Shown: positions 7,167-16,117 of the stretch, in pieces | Numbering within the stretch: position 1 is the first letter of the stretch | Layout of the letters: each line of letters starts with the position of its first letter | Assembly (NCBI GenBank): GCA_005880795.1 | Contig: VBGP01000009.1 | Span: 72,267 to 110,385 of the forward strand | Origin: Chloroflexota bacterium | GTDB lineage: Bacteria > Chloroflexota > Dormibacteria > Dormibacterales > Dormibacteraceae | Direction of reading: 5' to 3' | Length of the DNA: 38,119 nt | Made by a program: the position numbers and the translations under genes | The notes under the pieces: model-generated | Databases searched by the model: none | What the model was told of the DNA's origin: nothing | Seen by the model: only the letters and a program-made list of their open reading frames with translations

Positions 7167-7754
7167 GTGAGCAAGCTCTCCATCGTCAAGGTCAAGCTAG
7201 ACCGCGACGTGAACTGCTACATCGTCTCGTGCGCCACCACCAAGGAAGCAGTCGTGATCGATCCGGGGCAGCCGGCCGATAAGATCGTCGAACTGACTGC
7301 GGGATTGACCGTCAAGCACATCCTTGCGACGCATGGACATCCCGGCCACGTCGGCGGCAAGGATGAGGTCAAAGAGGTCACCGGCGGCCAGACCGGCATC
7401 CACTCCGCCGATGCCAAGCAGTTCCTGAGATCCGCCGACCACTACCTCCTCGACGGTGACGAGCTGGACTTCGGCGAGTTCAAGCTCCAGGTCCTGCACA
7501 CCCCCGGCCACACGCCGGGCAGCGTTTGCTTCGTGGTCGCCAACCACGCGTTCGTCGGCGACACCATCCTGGCGGGCGGGATCGGCCGGCAGACGCCGGA
7601 GACCGACCTCCGCCGGCAGATGATGAGCATCGGAACCAAGCTGCTCCGGCTGCCCCCCAGCACCGCTCTCTATCCGGGGCACGGGCCCGCGACTAGCCTC
7701 GAACGCGAGCTGGCGCAGAACCCGATCTTCAGAGGCAGCGGCGCGCGGGTCTAG
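7167..7754 (+). CDS. metallo-beta-lactamase-fold hydrolase, glyoxalase II-like
   Basis: This 195-residue protein matches the short glyoxalase II-like branch of the metallo-beta-lactamase fold. Landmarks are IDPG (31-34), THGHPGH (55-61), HTPGHTPGSV (111-120, H115), FVGDTI (129-134, D132) and LYPGHGP (168-174, H172). The family motif HxHxDH is H56-G-H58-P-G60-H61 here, so the usual second-metal aspartate is glycine while the other ligands remain. This could mean a single-metal site, a different ligand or loss of activity. It starts at GTG. Substrate unknown; thioester hydrolysis is the family precedent. Confidence 0.85.
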   Translation: MSKLSIVKVKLDRDVNCYIVSCATTKEAVVIDPGQPADKIVELTAGLTVKHILATHGHPGHVGGKDEVKEVTGGQTGIHSADAKQFLRSADHYLLDGDELDFGEFKLQVLHTPGHTPGSVCFVVANHAFVGDTILAGGIGRQTPETDLRRQMMSIGTKLLRLPPSTALYPGHGPATSLERELAQNPIFRGSGARV

Positions 7755-7764
7755 AGCGCGATCG

Positions 7765-8259
7765 TCAGGGCGGGCTGACCAGGCTCAATAAGATCTTCGT
7801 CACGGCGACGTCGTTGTCGATCGCAAGCGTGCCGGTGACGCGCGAATTGCTCTTGCGGGTGAGCGTAGCCGCGAATGCGCCCGGGGCATTGCTGGTCACG
7901 TTGAGCGTCCAATCGCCCTGGTTGAACTGCTTTGGGAATGAGGCCTGCACCTTGGTTGTCGCATCCGCGCTCTCCCATTCCATGCCCCACGCCACCTCAT
8001 CGGTTGAGGTGAAGGAAGCAGCGGCCGTCAACCTGCTGTTGGCGTAGATCGGCATGTCAGCTGGAAATCCCGCGGGCATCGGCACCTGGGCGTCGAGCGC
8101 TCCCGACGCTCGGGCTAGCGGCGATCCTACCGGGCTGCCACTCGGCGCCGGCGAGGCGGCAGCTTTGCTGCCGATGCCGGGAACATTCGAGCAGGCGGTC
8201 CCCAGCAGCAGCACAGCAACGGCTGCAACCCACAACCGCGATGCAGTGCGTAGGTCCAT
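7765..8259 (-). CDS. secreted lipoprotein, unknown function
   Basis: From the ATG at 8259 the protein has 164 residues with a classical lipoprotein signal peptide: MDLRTASR, a hydrophobic stretch WVAAVAVLLL, then the lipobox LGTAC. After the cysteine comes a Pro/Ser/Ala-rich linker and a small beta-rich domain of unknown family (VAWGMEWES, WTLNVTSNAPGAFAATLTR). A TTG at 8280 would add seven residues and overlap the dihydroorotase gene by 14 nt; the ATG seven bases after that gene's stop gives a more normal signal peptide. It is the last gene of the pyrE-dihydroorotase run. No link to pyrimidine synthesis is evident. Confidence 0.75.
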   Translation of the reverse strand: MDLRTASRLWVAAVAVLLLGTACSNVPGIGSKAAASPAPSGSPVGSPLARASGALDAQVPMPAGFPADMPIYANSRLTAAASFTSTDEVAWGMEWESADATTKVQASFPKQFNQGDWTLNVTSNAPGAFAATLTRKSNSRVTGTLAIDNDVAVTKILLSLVSPP

Positions 8260-8266
8260 CCTCAGA

Positions 8267-9637
8267 TCAACGCGCGACAAGCGCCGGGCGGACCATCCGT
8301 CCCCGTGGCTTGCCGCCCCTGGTCACCGGTTCACCGCGTAGGTAGACCTCGTCGATCGCGAAGTCGAACTCGTGGTCGTTCAGGGCTCCATGGCGCTGGC
8401 GTGAGCGCATGTCCTCCGGCCGGACGCGAGTGCGCATCTTGGGATCGACGATCACGAGGTCGGCGTCGAACCCGGGCGCGATGCACCCCTTGCTCTCCTC
8501 GAGGCCCGCGAACTCCGCTGGGGCCCGGCTGACCCACTGAGGCGCCAGCCAGACGTCGCCCAGGTCTTTGGCCAGCTGCAGACAGCTCAGGTACAGCGTC
8601 TGCACGCCGGGGCTGCCGGCCGGGACCTCCTCGAACGAGAGCGACTTCTCCTCGTCCGTATGCGGCGCATGGTCCGTGCTGACCATGCCGATCACGCCCC
8701 GCTTGAGGCCGTCGACAAGCGCTGCGCGGTCGGCCGCGGTGCGGACAGGTGGAAGCATCTTCATGGCCGTCCCCACACGGTCGAAGTCGTCAGCGGTCAG
8801 CAGAAGGAACTGGGGGCATGTTTCCAGGGTCAGCGCGGTTCCCGCCCGGATCGCGTCTTCGGCTGCTTTCAGTCCCACCGCGCTCGATAGATGCGCCACG
8901 TGCAGGTTGGCGCCCGCGTCCCTGGCGACCGCCGCGGCGGCCGAGATCGCGACTGCCTCCGCGTCAGGCGGTCGGGAATCGAGCAGGTCGGTGTAGGTGA
9001 GCACGGGCCGCCGAAAGGCGGTCAGGATGGTCGGGTCTTCGGCGTGGATCGCCAAGGGAAGTCCGAGGCGCGCCACCACGGGTGCGAGGCGAGATAGGGT
9101 TCCATAGTCGGCCGGGGGCTCCAGGTCCGGGTCGTCATCGCCGGGCGAGTAGAGGACCTGCTTGCGGCTCAGGCTGAACGAGTAGGCCAGGTAGGCCTTG
9201 AAACCGATCGCGCCGGCCTCGGCCATGCTCTCGAGCTGCTCCGGCGTGGTGCTCGAGCGGATCAGGCCCCACAGCCCAAAGTCGACGTGCGCCTTGCTGC
9301 GGGCCAGAGCGGACTTGGACTCCAGGACTCCCGCGCTGTCGACGGCAGGAACCGTGTTCGGCATGTCGAGCACGACAGTCACTCCACCGGCCGCCGCCGC
9401 GGCGGTGAGCGTGCCGAAATCCTCCTTTTCCGGGAAGCCGGGGTCGCGGCTGTGGACGTGCACGTCGACCGCCCCGGGCAAGACGTACTTGCCGCGCGCG
9501 TCCACCTCGGTCCCTTCCGCGGTCAGCGCAAGACCAGGCTCAACCTTGGTGACGACGCCGTCGCTGACCAGCACGTCTGCCTTACGCGGGCCGGCCGGCA
9601 CGTACACCGTCCCGTTGCGGATCAAGAGCTCAGTCAA
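8267..9637 (-). CDS. pyrC: dihydroorotase (cyclic amidohydrolase family)
   Basis: This 456-residue amidohydrolase contains the metal-binding HVH (H60, H62) in DVHVHSRDPGFPEKEDF, a candidate carboxylated lysine K147 (GFKAYL), H198 (AIHAED), H249 (HVAHLSS) and the catalytic aspartate D322 in STDHAPH. The family includes dihydroorotases, allantoinases and hydantoinases. GFPEKEDF and ETCPQFL are also seen in allantoinases, so the name rests mainly on context. Its TTG start lies 8 nt inside pyrE, so the two form a pyrimidine pair. In de novo synthesis the enzyme would cyclise carbamoyl-aspartate to dihydroorotate. Confidence 0.8.
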   Translation of the reverse strand: MTELLIRNGTVYVPAGPRKADVLVSDGVVTKVEPGLALTAEGTEVDARGKYVLPGAVDVHVHSRDPGFPEKEDFGTLTAAAAAGGVTVVLDMPNTVPAVDSAGVLESKSALARSKAHVDFGLWGLIRSSTTPEQLESMAEAGAIGFKAYLAYSFSLSRKQVLYSPGDDDPDLEPPADYGTLSRLAPVVARLGLPLAIHAEDPTILTAFRRPVLTYTDLLDSRPPDAEAVAISAAAAVARDAGANLHVAHLSSAVGLKAAEDAIRAGTALTLETCPQFLLLTADDFDRVGTAMKMLPPVRTAADRAALVDGLKRGVIGMVSTDHAPHTDEEKSLSFEEVPAGSPGVQTLYLSCLQLAKDLGDVWLAPQWVSRAPAEFAGLEESKGCIAPGFDADLVIVDPKMRTRVRPEDMRSRQRHGALNDHEFDFAIDEVYLRGEPVTRGGKPRGRMVRPALVAR

Positions 9638-10157
9638 GTTCGAGGTCTTGAATCCGGAACAGGGGCGAGTACGGGATGCGAGCAGCGCGGATGTTGTCTT
9701 CCCCTCCTTCGCCTCGGTCGAGCACGACTACCAGGTGGATCACGTCGAGGCCGGCGTCGCGCAGCACCTGGATCGAGCGGAGAGAGTCGCCGCCCGTCGT
9801 CACGACGTCTTCGATCACGGTGGTGCGTTCGCCGGCCACGAAACGTCCTTCGATCTGCTTGCTCGTCCCGTAACCCTTCGGCTCCTTGCGCACGAGCAAC
9901 AGCGGGAGCCCGCACTCCATCGAGACCGCTCCACCGAGCAGCACGGCGCCCAGCTCGGGCGCGGCAAGTCGCTGCGTCTCCTTCGGCACGAGCTCCGCGA
10001 GGCGGCCACCGAGACGCTTGAGCAGCTCTGGTTCGGTCTCGAAAAGAAATTTGTCGAAGTAGCGATTCGACCGCTTGCCCGAGCGCAAAACGAAATCGCC
10101 TTTGAGGTATGAAACCCGGACCAGATCGCGCGCGAGATCCTTGAGGTCGGCGATCAC
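9630..10157 (-). CDS. pyrE: orotate phosphoribosyltransferase
   Basis: This 175-residue enzyme adds phosphoribose from PRPP to orotate, giving OMP. The PRPP-binding loop TVIEDVVTTGGDS (about 113-125) is the hallmark of type I phosphoribosyltransferases. KEPKGYGTSKQIEG (91-104) is the catalytic hood region, and the FDKFLFET segment (34-41) also fits orotate enzymes. The length is at the short end for PyrE. It starts at GTG and its stop overlaps the dihydroorotase start by 8 nt. The 139-nt leader upstream holds two strong inverted repeats and a short open frame, suggesting attenuation-type control. Confidence 0.9.
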   Translation of the reverse strand: MIADLKDLARDLVRVSYLKGDFVLRSGKRSNRYFDKFLFETEPELLKRLGGRLAELVPKETQRLAAPELGAVLLGGAVSMECGLPLLLVRKEPKGYGTSKQIEGRFVAGERTTVIEDVVTTGGDSLRSIQVLRDAGLDVIHLVVVLDRGEGGEDNIRAARIPYSPLFRIQDLELD

Positions 10158-10189
10158 GCCTTCAATCTAAAAGATCCAGCGCCGTCTGC

Positions 10190-10212
10190 GCGGCCGGGTT
10201 CATCCCGGCCGC
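10190..10212 (-). promoter_or_regulatory. GC hairpin in the pyrE leader, enclosing a mini-ORF start
   Basis: A perfect 9-bp all-G/C stem (GCGGCCGGG and CCCGGCCGC, five-base loop) lies about 30 nt upstream of pyrE on the minus strand. The loop holds an ATG that opens a 13-codon frame (MNPAAQTALDLLD) ending at 10162, four bases before the pyrE GTG. The fold would hide that ATG. No U tract follows directly, so this is not a standard terminator. Control of pyrE by hairpin and leader translation is inference. Confidence 0.4.
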
Positions 10213-10265
10213 AACTTTGTCCTCTTCGTCGCCAGGCCGGGCGAGCCACTCGAAGGGAGGGTTCT

Positions 10266-10292
10266 CACAAGGGAACCGTAGGTTCCCGTGTG
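10266..10292 (-). terminator. hairpin after the ABC importer operon
   Basis: GGGAACC-GTA-GGTTCCC (10271-10287) forms a 7-bp stem that extends after one A/G mismatch into CACA/TGTG, giving eleven pairs in total. It lies five bases beyond the stop of the last ABC importer gene, in the right place to end or stabilise that transcript before pyrE. There is no proper U tract on the minus strand, so termination efficiency is uncertain. Confidence 0.4.
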
Positions 10293-10296
10293 CTTT

Positions 10297-11316
10297 TCAA
10301 TCTAATGGATAGAAGCAGGCTGCCCGGTGTTCGTCTCCGTAGGATTCGAGAGGAGGCACCTCCTCGGCGCAATGCTCTTGGGCACGCGGACACCGAGTGC
10401 GAAAACGGCATCCCGAGGGAGGGTTGATAGGCGAAGCCACATCGCCCTGCAGGATCGTCCGCTCCCGTCTCAGCTCGATGACGGGATCGGGGATCGGAAT
10501 CGCCGACAGGAGGGACGCCGTGTAGGGATGCCTCGGTCGTCGGTAGAGCTGGCTCCCGCCCGCGACCTCCATGATCTTGCCGAGATACATCACGGCGATG
10601 CGGTTGGAGATGTGCTTGACGACCGACAGGTCGTGCGCGATGAACAGATAGGTGAGGTTGAACTTCGATTGCAGCCTCTCGAGCAGGTTGATGATCTGCG
10701 CCTGGATCGACACGTCGAGTGCGGAGATGGGCTCGTCGCACACGATGAAGCTGGGCTCGACCGCCAGCGCTCGTGCGATGCCGATGCGCTGCCGCTGGCC
10801 GCCGGAAAACTCATGGGGGTAGCGGTCGACGAAGCGGGGGTTCAGGCCCACTACGCGGAGCAGCTCCTGGATCCGGTCCTGCCGCTCCTTTCCCTTCGCG
10901 AGGTGGTGGACGTCGATCGGCTCGCCGACGATGTCTCCCACGGTCTGCCGCGGGTCGAGCGACGCGTAAGGGTCTTGAAAGATCATCGCCATGTCGCGGC
11001 GCAGGGCGCGAAGACGCTCGCCGCGCAGGTGGCTGATGTCGCTGCCCTTGAAAAGGATCTTGCCGCCGGTCGGCTCGAGGAGGCGGATCACTGCGCGGCC
11101 CAGGGTCGATTTGCCGCAGCCCGACTCGCCGACCAGGCCGACCGTTTCCCCGGTCTTGATCTCGAGGTCGACGCCGTCGACCGCGTGCACGTGGCCGACA
11201 ACCCGCTGGAGGACGCCGGACGAGACCGAGAACCACACCTTGAGGTCGCTGACCTCGAGCAGCGGGTCCGCCGTCGTCCACGCTCGGCTCAGCGGCTTGA
11301 CCGCGGATTCAGGCAC
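10297..11316 (-). CDS. peptide-type ABC transporter ATP-binding protein (OppF/DppF-like)
   Basis: This 339-residue ATPase has Walker [10 protein letters not shown], the signature [15 protein letters not shown], Walker [13 protein letters not shown] and the switch histidine in LFIAHDLS. The C-terminal Cys-rich extension ([15 protein letters not shown]) is the oligopeptide/dipeptide ABC domain that carries an iron-sulfur cluster in characterised homologues. I chose the GTG at 11316, which overlaps the preceding ATPase gene by 8 nt. A start at 11394 would add 26 atypical Arg-rich residues. It pairs with the upstream ATPase to power the permease. Confidence 0.9.
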   Translation of the reverse strand: MPESAVKPLSRAWTTADPLLEVSDLKVWFSVSSGVLQRVVGHVHAVDGVDLEIKTGETVGLVGESGCGKSTLGRAVIRLLEPTGGKILFKGSDISHLRGERLRALRRDMAMIFQDPYASLDPRQTVGDIVGEPIDVHHLAKGKERQDRIQELLRVVGLNPRFVDRYPHEFSGGQRQRIGIARALAVEPSFIVCDEPISALDVSIQAQIINLLERLQSKFNLTYLFIAHDLSVVKHISNRIAVMYLGKIMEVAGGSQLYRRPRHPYTASLLSAIPIPDPVIELRRERTILQGDVASPINPPSGCRFRTRCPRAQEHCAEEVPPLESYGDEHRAACFYPLD

Positions 11317-12298
11317 CTTTGAGCTCAGTACCTGCCTGCGTGACCCAGCACGCCGACAGTTGCGTATCGCCGACCCGCTGCAGAGCGGGAACATCTCGCG
11401 AGCATTTTTCGATCTTGAAGGCGCAGCGCGGATGGAACGCGCAGCCGGACGGCAGGTCGACCAGGTTGGGAGGCAGGCCGTCGATCGGCTTGAGCGGCTC
11501 GTGGCGCTCGGCGTCGAGACGCGGTATCGAGCGCAGCAGCGCCCAGGTGTAGGGGTGTTTGGGATGCGCGAAGACGTCGGTCGTCGGCCCGGCCTCGACG
11601 ATACGGCCTGCGTACATCACGATGATCCGCTTGCACATGCCCGCGACCACACCGAGGTTGTGGGTGATCAGGATCGTCGCGGTGCCGAACTCCTGGTTGA
11701 CGTGGCGCAGCAGGTCGAGGATCTGGGCCTGGATCGTCACGTCGAGCGCAGTCGTCGGCTCGTCGGCGATGAGCACTTCGGGTGTGGTCGTCAATCCCAT
11801 CGCGATCATCACGCGCTGGCGCATGCCGCCTGAAAACTGGTGGGGATAATCCTCGGCGCGGTCGACGGCTGAAGGTATCCCGACTTTTCCGAGCATGTTG
11901 ATGGCGGACGTAAGCGACTTCTTCGCGTTCCATCCGTGATGAAGCCGAAGTGGTTCGGCGACCTGCCACCCGGTGCGAAAGACCGGGTTGAGCGAGGTCA
12001 TCGGGTCCTGGAAGATCATCGCGATCTCTCTACCTCGCACCTCCCGCATCTCGGCCTCGGTGGCTTTGGTCAGGTCCTCACCCTTGAACATCACGCGACC
12101 GCTCTTGATCAGGCCCGGCCGCTGCAGCCGCATGATGCTCAGCGCGGTGACGGACTTGCCGCAGCCCGATTCGCCCACGATGCCAAGCGTTTCGCCCGGG
12201 TGGAGCTCGAACGAGACGCCGTCGACGGCCTTGACCCAGCCTTCTTTTGTCGAGAAGACCGTGTGCAGATCCTGAACCTCGAGCAGTGGCTGGGTCAC
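11309..12298 (-). CDS. peptide-type ABC transporter ATP-binding protein (OppD/DppD-like)
   Basis: This 329-residue ATPase has Walker [11 protein letters not shown]-loop [13 protein letters not shown], signature [15 protein letters not shown], Walker [13 protein letters not shown] and LITHNLG. It ends with the oligopeptide-transporter C-terminal domain ([16 protein letters not shown]). The GTG start lies 10 nt after the stop of the upstream permease gene, and the 3' end overlaps the next ATPase by 8 nt. With its partner it would form the heterodimeric ATPase of a group 5 peptide/nickel-type importer. Confidence 0.92.
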   Translation of the reverse strand: MTQPLLEVQDLHTVFSTKEGWVKAVDGVSFELHPGETLGIVGESGCGKSVTALSIMRLQRPGLIKSGRVMFKGEDLTKATEAEMREVRGREIAMIFQDPMTSLNPVFRTGWQVAEPLRLHHGWNAKKSLTSAINMLGKVGIPSAVDRAEDYPHQFSGGMRQRVMIAMGLTTTPEVLIADEPTTALDVTIQAQILDLLRHVNQEFGTATILITHNLGVVAGMCKRIIVMYAGRIVEAGPTTDVFAHPKHPYTWALLRSIPRLDAERHEPLKPIDGLPPNLVDLPSGCAFHPRCAFKIEKCSRDVPALQRVGDTQLSACWVTQAGTELKGA

Positions 12299-12308
12299 CT
12301 GAGGCTCG

Positions 12309-13232
12309 TTACTTCAGTCGCGGGTCGAAGGCGTCGCGGATGGCGTTACCGAAAACGTTGGAGGCGAGCACCGTTACGAAGATCAGTAAGCCGGGAAAGT
12401 TCACGAGCCAGATCGAGTGGAAGAAATAACTCTCCGCGTTGGTCAGCTGATTGCCCCAGCTCGGAGTTGGTGGCTGGATACCGAGGCCCAGAAAATCGAG
12501 CGCCGCCTCGATCAGGATGATCTGGCCGACGCCGAGGCTTGCCGCGACGATCAAGACCGGCAGCACGTTCGGAAGCAGGTGCCGGAGCATCAGGCGCAGG
12601 TGCCGCGCTCCGATCGACCGCGTGGCGAGGATGAAATCGCGCTGCTTGACCGACAGCACCTCGCCGCGCACAAGGCGTGCGACCTGTCCCCAGCCGACCG
12701 ACGCGATGATCAGCGCAAGGCTGACGGGGGTCGGCCGGAAGAGGATCGACATCAAGATGAAAAGGAAGATCGCCGGGATGGCGAGCACGGTGTCCACCAG
12801 GCGCATCAGCAAGTCGTCCAGCCAGCCGCCGTAGTAGCCGGCCATCATGCCGACCGCGGTCCCGACCGTCAGTGATACCGCGACGGTGAGAAGCGCAACC
12901 CCGAGGGTCACGCGCGCGCCCCAGATGAGGCGGGTCAGCGTGTCCCGGCCCAGCTCGTCGGTGCCGAGGAGGTGCTTTCCGCCAGGCGGACTGAACGTCT
13001 GGCTCAGGTCGATCGTCTGAGGTTGGAAGTGGGTCAGAACCGCGGAGAAGACAGGTGCAAGGATCGCGATCAGAGCAAAAATCAGGATCAGGATCCCAGC
13101 GGCCATTCCGATGCGATTCGCCCGCAGGCGCTCCCAAGACTCGTTCCAGTAGCTCTGCGCCGGACGGGTGGAGGCCCCCTCGATTGCCGCACCCGGCATG
13201 TCCAGCTCGGCGACACGGCTCGGGCCGATCAT
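12309..13232 (-). CDS. peptide-type ABC transporter permease (OppC/DppC-like)
   Basis: This 307-residue protein has six hydrophobic segments. Its N-terminal region (SYWNESWERLRANRIGMAAG) matches the OppC_N domain, and the loop GTDELGRDTLTRLIWGARVTL is characteristic of this permease class. The EAA-type loop contacting the ATPases is near RSIGARHLRLMLRHLLPNVL. I chose the ATG at 13232 over a TTG five codons earlier. A 14-codon mini-frame links the stop of the upstream permease to this ATG through two successive ATGA overlaps. Confidence 0.9.
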   Translation of the reverse strand: MIGPSRVAELDMPGAAIEGASTRPAQSYWNESWERLRANRIGMAAGILILIFALIAILAPVFSAVLTHFQPQTIDLSQTFSPPGGKHLLGTDELGRDTLTRLIWGARVTLGVALLTVAVSLTVGTAVGMMAGYYGGWLDDLLMRLVDTVLAIPAIFLFILMSILFRPTPVSLALIIASVGWGQVARLVRGEVLSVKQRDFILATRSIGARHLRLMLRHLLPNVLPVLIVAASLGVGQIILIEAALDFLGLGIQPPTPSWGNQLTNAESYFFHSIWLVNFPGLLIFVTVLASNVFGNAIRDAFDPRLK

Positions 13233-13269
13233 TTGGGGCCCCCGCAAAATCGCAGATCTTGTGGGGTTC

Positions 13270-14241
13270 TCATGAATATCGAATCCGAGGATCGAGCACG
13301 CCGTACAGCAGGTCGGCGAGCAGGTTGCCGGCGATGACGAGCATCGTGGCGAAGAACGTCACCCCCATCACGGTCGTGTAGTCGTACTGCAGGGCGCGCT
13401 CGAAGGCGAGCTTGCCGATTCCGGGCCAGCCGAACACGACCTCGACCACCAGGCCGCCGCTGACCAGGCCTGGCAGCTCGAGACCGATCAACGTGACCAG
13501 CGGGATGAGCGCGTTGCGCAAGCCGTGCAGGTACACGACGCGCCGCTCGCTCATGCCCTTGGCGCGCGCGGTGCGGATGTAGTCCTGGGACAGCACCTCG
13601 AGCATGCTCGAGCGGATGAACCGCGACCAGGTGGACATGTAGAAGAAGGACAGCACGGTGGCGGGGAGGATCAGGTGCTCGACACGATCGATGAAGTCAC
13701 CGCCGTTCACGGCGCTGTATGCGCCGCTCGAGGGCAGCCAGGGCAGGCCGTGCTGCTCGAGGGTGACGGAGAAGATGAGGATCAGGATCAGCCCCATCCA
13801 GAATTGGGGCACCGCGAAGCCGGCGACCGATACGACCGTCAGAGTGTGGTCGGCCTTGCTGCCGTGGCGCAGGGCCCCGATCACACCGACAGGGATCGCG
13901 ATGACGATGCCGATCAGGATCGCCGTGCCGGTTAGCTCGAGGGTGTTGGGCAGCCGGTCGAGGATGTGGCTCATGACCGTGCTCCCGTCGATCATCGACC
14001 GCCCGAAGTCGCCATGGACGACGCCCCAGATCCACGTCAGGTACCAGATGTAGAAGGGCCGGTCGAGCCCGAGGTCAGCCCGCAGCCGGGCAATGTCCTC
14101 CGGCCGCAGCGCCGGGTTCAGGTCGATGCCTGGCACATAGGTGCCGCGGGTGCGGTCCATCAGCACGAGCGTGATCAGCGTCACGCCCAGCACGACGACG
14201 AGGGAGGCGAGGAACCGCCGGGCCACGTACTTCGCGAGCAT
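13270..14241 (-). CDS. peptide-type ABC transporter permease (OppB/DppB-like)
   Basis: This 323-residue permease starts with an N-terminal helix (YVARRFLASLVVVLGVTLITL) and has the RADLGLDRPFYIWYLTWIWG segment typical of OppB/DppB. The EAA-like loop YIRTARAKGMSERRVVYLHGLRNAL (about residues 220-245) couples to the ATPase. The start is ATG, 49 nt after the stop of the substrate-binding protein gene. A short inverted repeat (AGCC/GGCT near 14256-14271) lies in that gap and might set the ratio of binding protein to membrane components. Confidence 0.92.
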   Translation of the reverse strand: MLAKYVARRFLASLVVVLGVTLITLVLMDRTRGTYVPGIDLNPALRPEDIARLRADLGLDRPFYIWYLTWIWGVVHGDFGRSMIDGSTVMSHILDRLPNTLELTGTAILIGIVIAIPVGVIGALRHGSKADHTLTVVSVAGFAVPQFWMGLILILIFSVTLEQHGLPWLPSSGAYSAVNGGDFIDRVEHLILPATVLSFFYMSTWSRFIRSSMLEVLSQDYIRTARAKGMSERRVVYLHGLRNALIPLVTLIGLELPGLVSGGLVVEVVFGWPGIGKLAFERALQYDYTTVMGVTFFATMLVIAGNLLADLLYGVLDPRIRYS

Positions 14242-14290
14242 CAGCTCTTAGATGTAAAGCCCGGCGGCTCTTGGATTACCTCCGTTCGAA

Positions 14291-16021
14291 CTACTTGCCA
14301 TCCGTGACCCACACGCCGTGGTTCCACGGCCGCTGCGCGAACTGGTTGAAAGGCCCGAAGTCTGTGCCCTGCACCCTGGTGTTGACGCCATAGATGCCTT
14401 TGTTGAAGAGGATCACCGGCGACGGCTGCAGGTCTGACATCAGGTCCTGGAACTGGCCGTAAAGCTGCTTGCGCTTGGTCCTGTCCAGTGTGTTGAGCGC
14501 CTGGTCGAGCAGGGTGTCCGCCTGGTCGTTCTTGAAGTCCGCACCGTTGAAGCCGCCGGGTACTGCGTTGCGCGAGTGATACAGCGGCGAGACGTCGGGG
14601 TCGGCGCTCCAGTTGAAGCCGACGAGGAACAGGTCGAAGGTCCGGATGCTGACGATCTGGCTGACCAGCTGGGGGAATTGAATCAGCGAAGGGGTCGCCT
14701 CGACGCCGATGTCGTGCCACGCCTGCTGCATCACGGTGAGCATCGACTCGCGCTGCTTGTTGCCGGCGTTGGTGATCATCGTGAACTTGAGTTTGAGGCC
14801 GTTCTTGGCGCGGATACCATCGGAGCCCTTGGCCCAGCCTGCGCCCTCGAGCAGCGACTCGGCCTTCGCCTTGTCGAAGCCCACGACGACCTGTGGCTTG
14901 TCCTTGTAGGCCCACGAAATGGGCGGCTCGACCGAGTTGGCGACCTGGCCGTGGCCGAAGAAGACGGCCGTGACGATCGACTGGCGGTCCAGCGCGTACA
15001 GCAGAGCCTGTCGCACGGCTTTGTCCTGGAACAAGGGGCCCGCCGGCTTGGTAGGGTCGAGCTGGTAGGCGTAGAACGTGAAGGTCGGCACGCCGAACTC
15101 GCTCATCGCCACCGTCGAGGTCGTCCGGAGCGCGTCGAACTGGCCTGGGTCGACCGGGCCGATGTCGATCTCCCCTGTCTTCAGCTGGTTGGTGACCGCC
15201 ACAGAGTCCGGCAGCACCTTGTAGATCCACTGGTCCAGGTAGGGGGCGCCGGCCCAGTAGTTGTCGTTGCGCGCCATCGTGACCTGCTGGCCCTTTTCCC
15301 AGCTGACGAACTTGAAAGCGCCGCTGGTCACTGAAGGAGCCGTGTTGAAGTCGGCGGTGTTGATCGCCTTGGCGCTCAGGCTGCCGAGCACGTGCTTGGG
15401 CAGGATCCCGTACAGGCCGTGGCTGGCCAGGAAGGGCGCGAACACCTGGGTCGTCTTGATGACCACAGTCAGCGGGTCGGGGGTGTCGATGCTGGCGATG
15501 TACTTCGAGAGGTCGCCGCGCCGGGGCGAGGCCACATCCGCGTACTGCGGGTCGTAGGCGAGCTGGTAGGTGAACTTGACGTCATCGGAGGTGATGGGCT
15601 GTCCGTCCGAGAACTTGAGGTTCGGCCGAAGCTTGAAGGTGTAGGTGAGGCCATCGGCCGACTGCTTGGGCAGATCCGCGGCCAAGGCCGGGATCAGGTC
15701 GCCACTCTTCTTGTAGTTGAGGAGCCCGTCGAACATCAGGCCGATGACCTGGTTGCTGGCGGTGTCACTGCTGAGCATGGAGTTGAGCGTGCGGATGTCG
15801 CTGAAGTTGCCTTCCACGACATGCCCGCCCTTCTTGGCGGTCGTGGTGGTGGTGTTGGGGTTCCCGGCGCACGCATCCAGGAACTCGACCGCCCCACCCA
15901 GGAACGCCATGTAGGCGGCCGCGCCACCAGCTCGTTTTAGAAAATCACGCCTCGACCAGGCTTCGAGAAACTTCTCGAACTGCTCGAAACCCTTGTCGTC
16001 GGCTACCTCGTCTCGGCTCAT
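14291..16021 (-). CDS. peptide-type ABC transporter substrate-binding lipoprotein (SBP family 5)
   Basis: This 576-residue extracellular solute-binding protein is the first gene of the importer operon. The N-terminus combines a twin-arginine motif, SRRDFLK (23-29), with a lipobox LDAC (C51), implying Tat export and lipid anchoring. The mature part has the family 5 hallmarks: SMLSSDTASNQVIGLMFDGLLNY, then YTFKLRPNLKFSDGQPITSDDV, and a C-terminal QFPQLVSQIVSIRTFDLFLVGF. A long N-terminal extension precedes the Tat motif, which is common for Tat substrates. The start is ATG with GGAGG six bases upstream. The ligand is not predictable; peptides are the commonest. Confidence 0.92.
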   Translation of the reverse strand: MSRDEVADDKGFEQFEKFLEAWSRRDFLKRAGGAAAYMAFLGGAVEFLDACAGNPNTTTTTAKKGGHVVEGNFSDIRTLNSMLSSDTASNQVIGLMFDGLLNYKKSGDLIPALAADLPKQSADGLTYTFKLRPNLKFSDGQPITSDDVKFTYQLAYDPQYADVASPRRGDLSKYIASIDTPDPLTVVIKTTQVFAPFLASHGLYGILPKHVLGSLSAKAINTADFNTAPSVTSGAFKFVSWEKGQQVTMARNDNYWAGAPYLDQWIYKVLPDSVAVTNQLKTGEIDIGPVDPGQFDALRTTSTVAMSEFGVPTFTFYAYQLDPTKPAGPLFQDKAVRQALLYALDRQSIVTAVFFGHGQVANSVEPPISWAYKDKPQVVVGFDKAKAESLLEGAGWAKGSDGIRAKNGLKLKFTMITNAGNKQRESMLTVMQQAWHDIGVEATPSLIQFPQLVSQIVSIRTFDLFLVGFNWSADPDVSPLYHSRNAVPGGFNGADFKNDQADTLLDQALNTLDRTKRKQLYGQFQDLMSDLQPSPVILFNKGIYGVNTRVQGTDFGPFNQFAQRPWNHGVWVTDGK

Positions 16022-16077
16022 CTGCGTCCTCCCCTGCTGGTGCGCCCTCCTGCCAGGCGCTTCAATTCCCCGCGATG

Positions 16078-16105
16078 ATTATGAAGTCTTGTGTCAATCG
16101 GTCAA
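16078..16105 (-). promoter_or_regulatory. sigma-70-type promoter of the ABC importer operon
   Basis: Read on the minus strand, TTGACC (16105-16100) and CATAAT (16083-16078) are separated by 16 nt, each matching five of six consensus bases. They lie about 60 nt upstream of the binding-protein ATG, which has its own strong ribosome site. A second TTGACA overlaps the spacer but has no -10 at the right distance. The element sits between two divergent genes. Confidence 0.5.
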
Positions 16106-16117
16106 AAAAGAAGTTGG

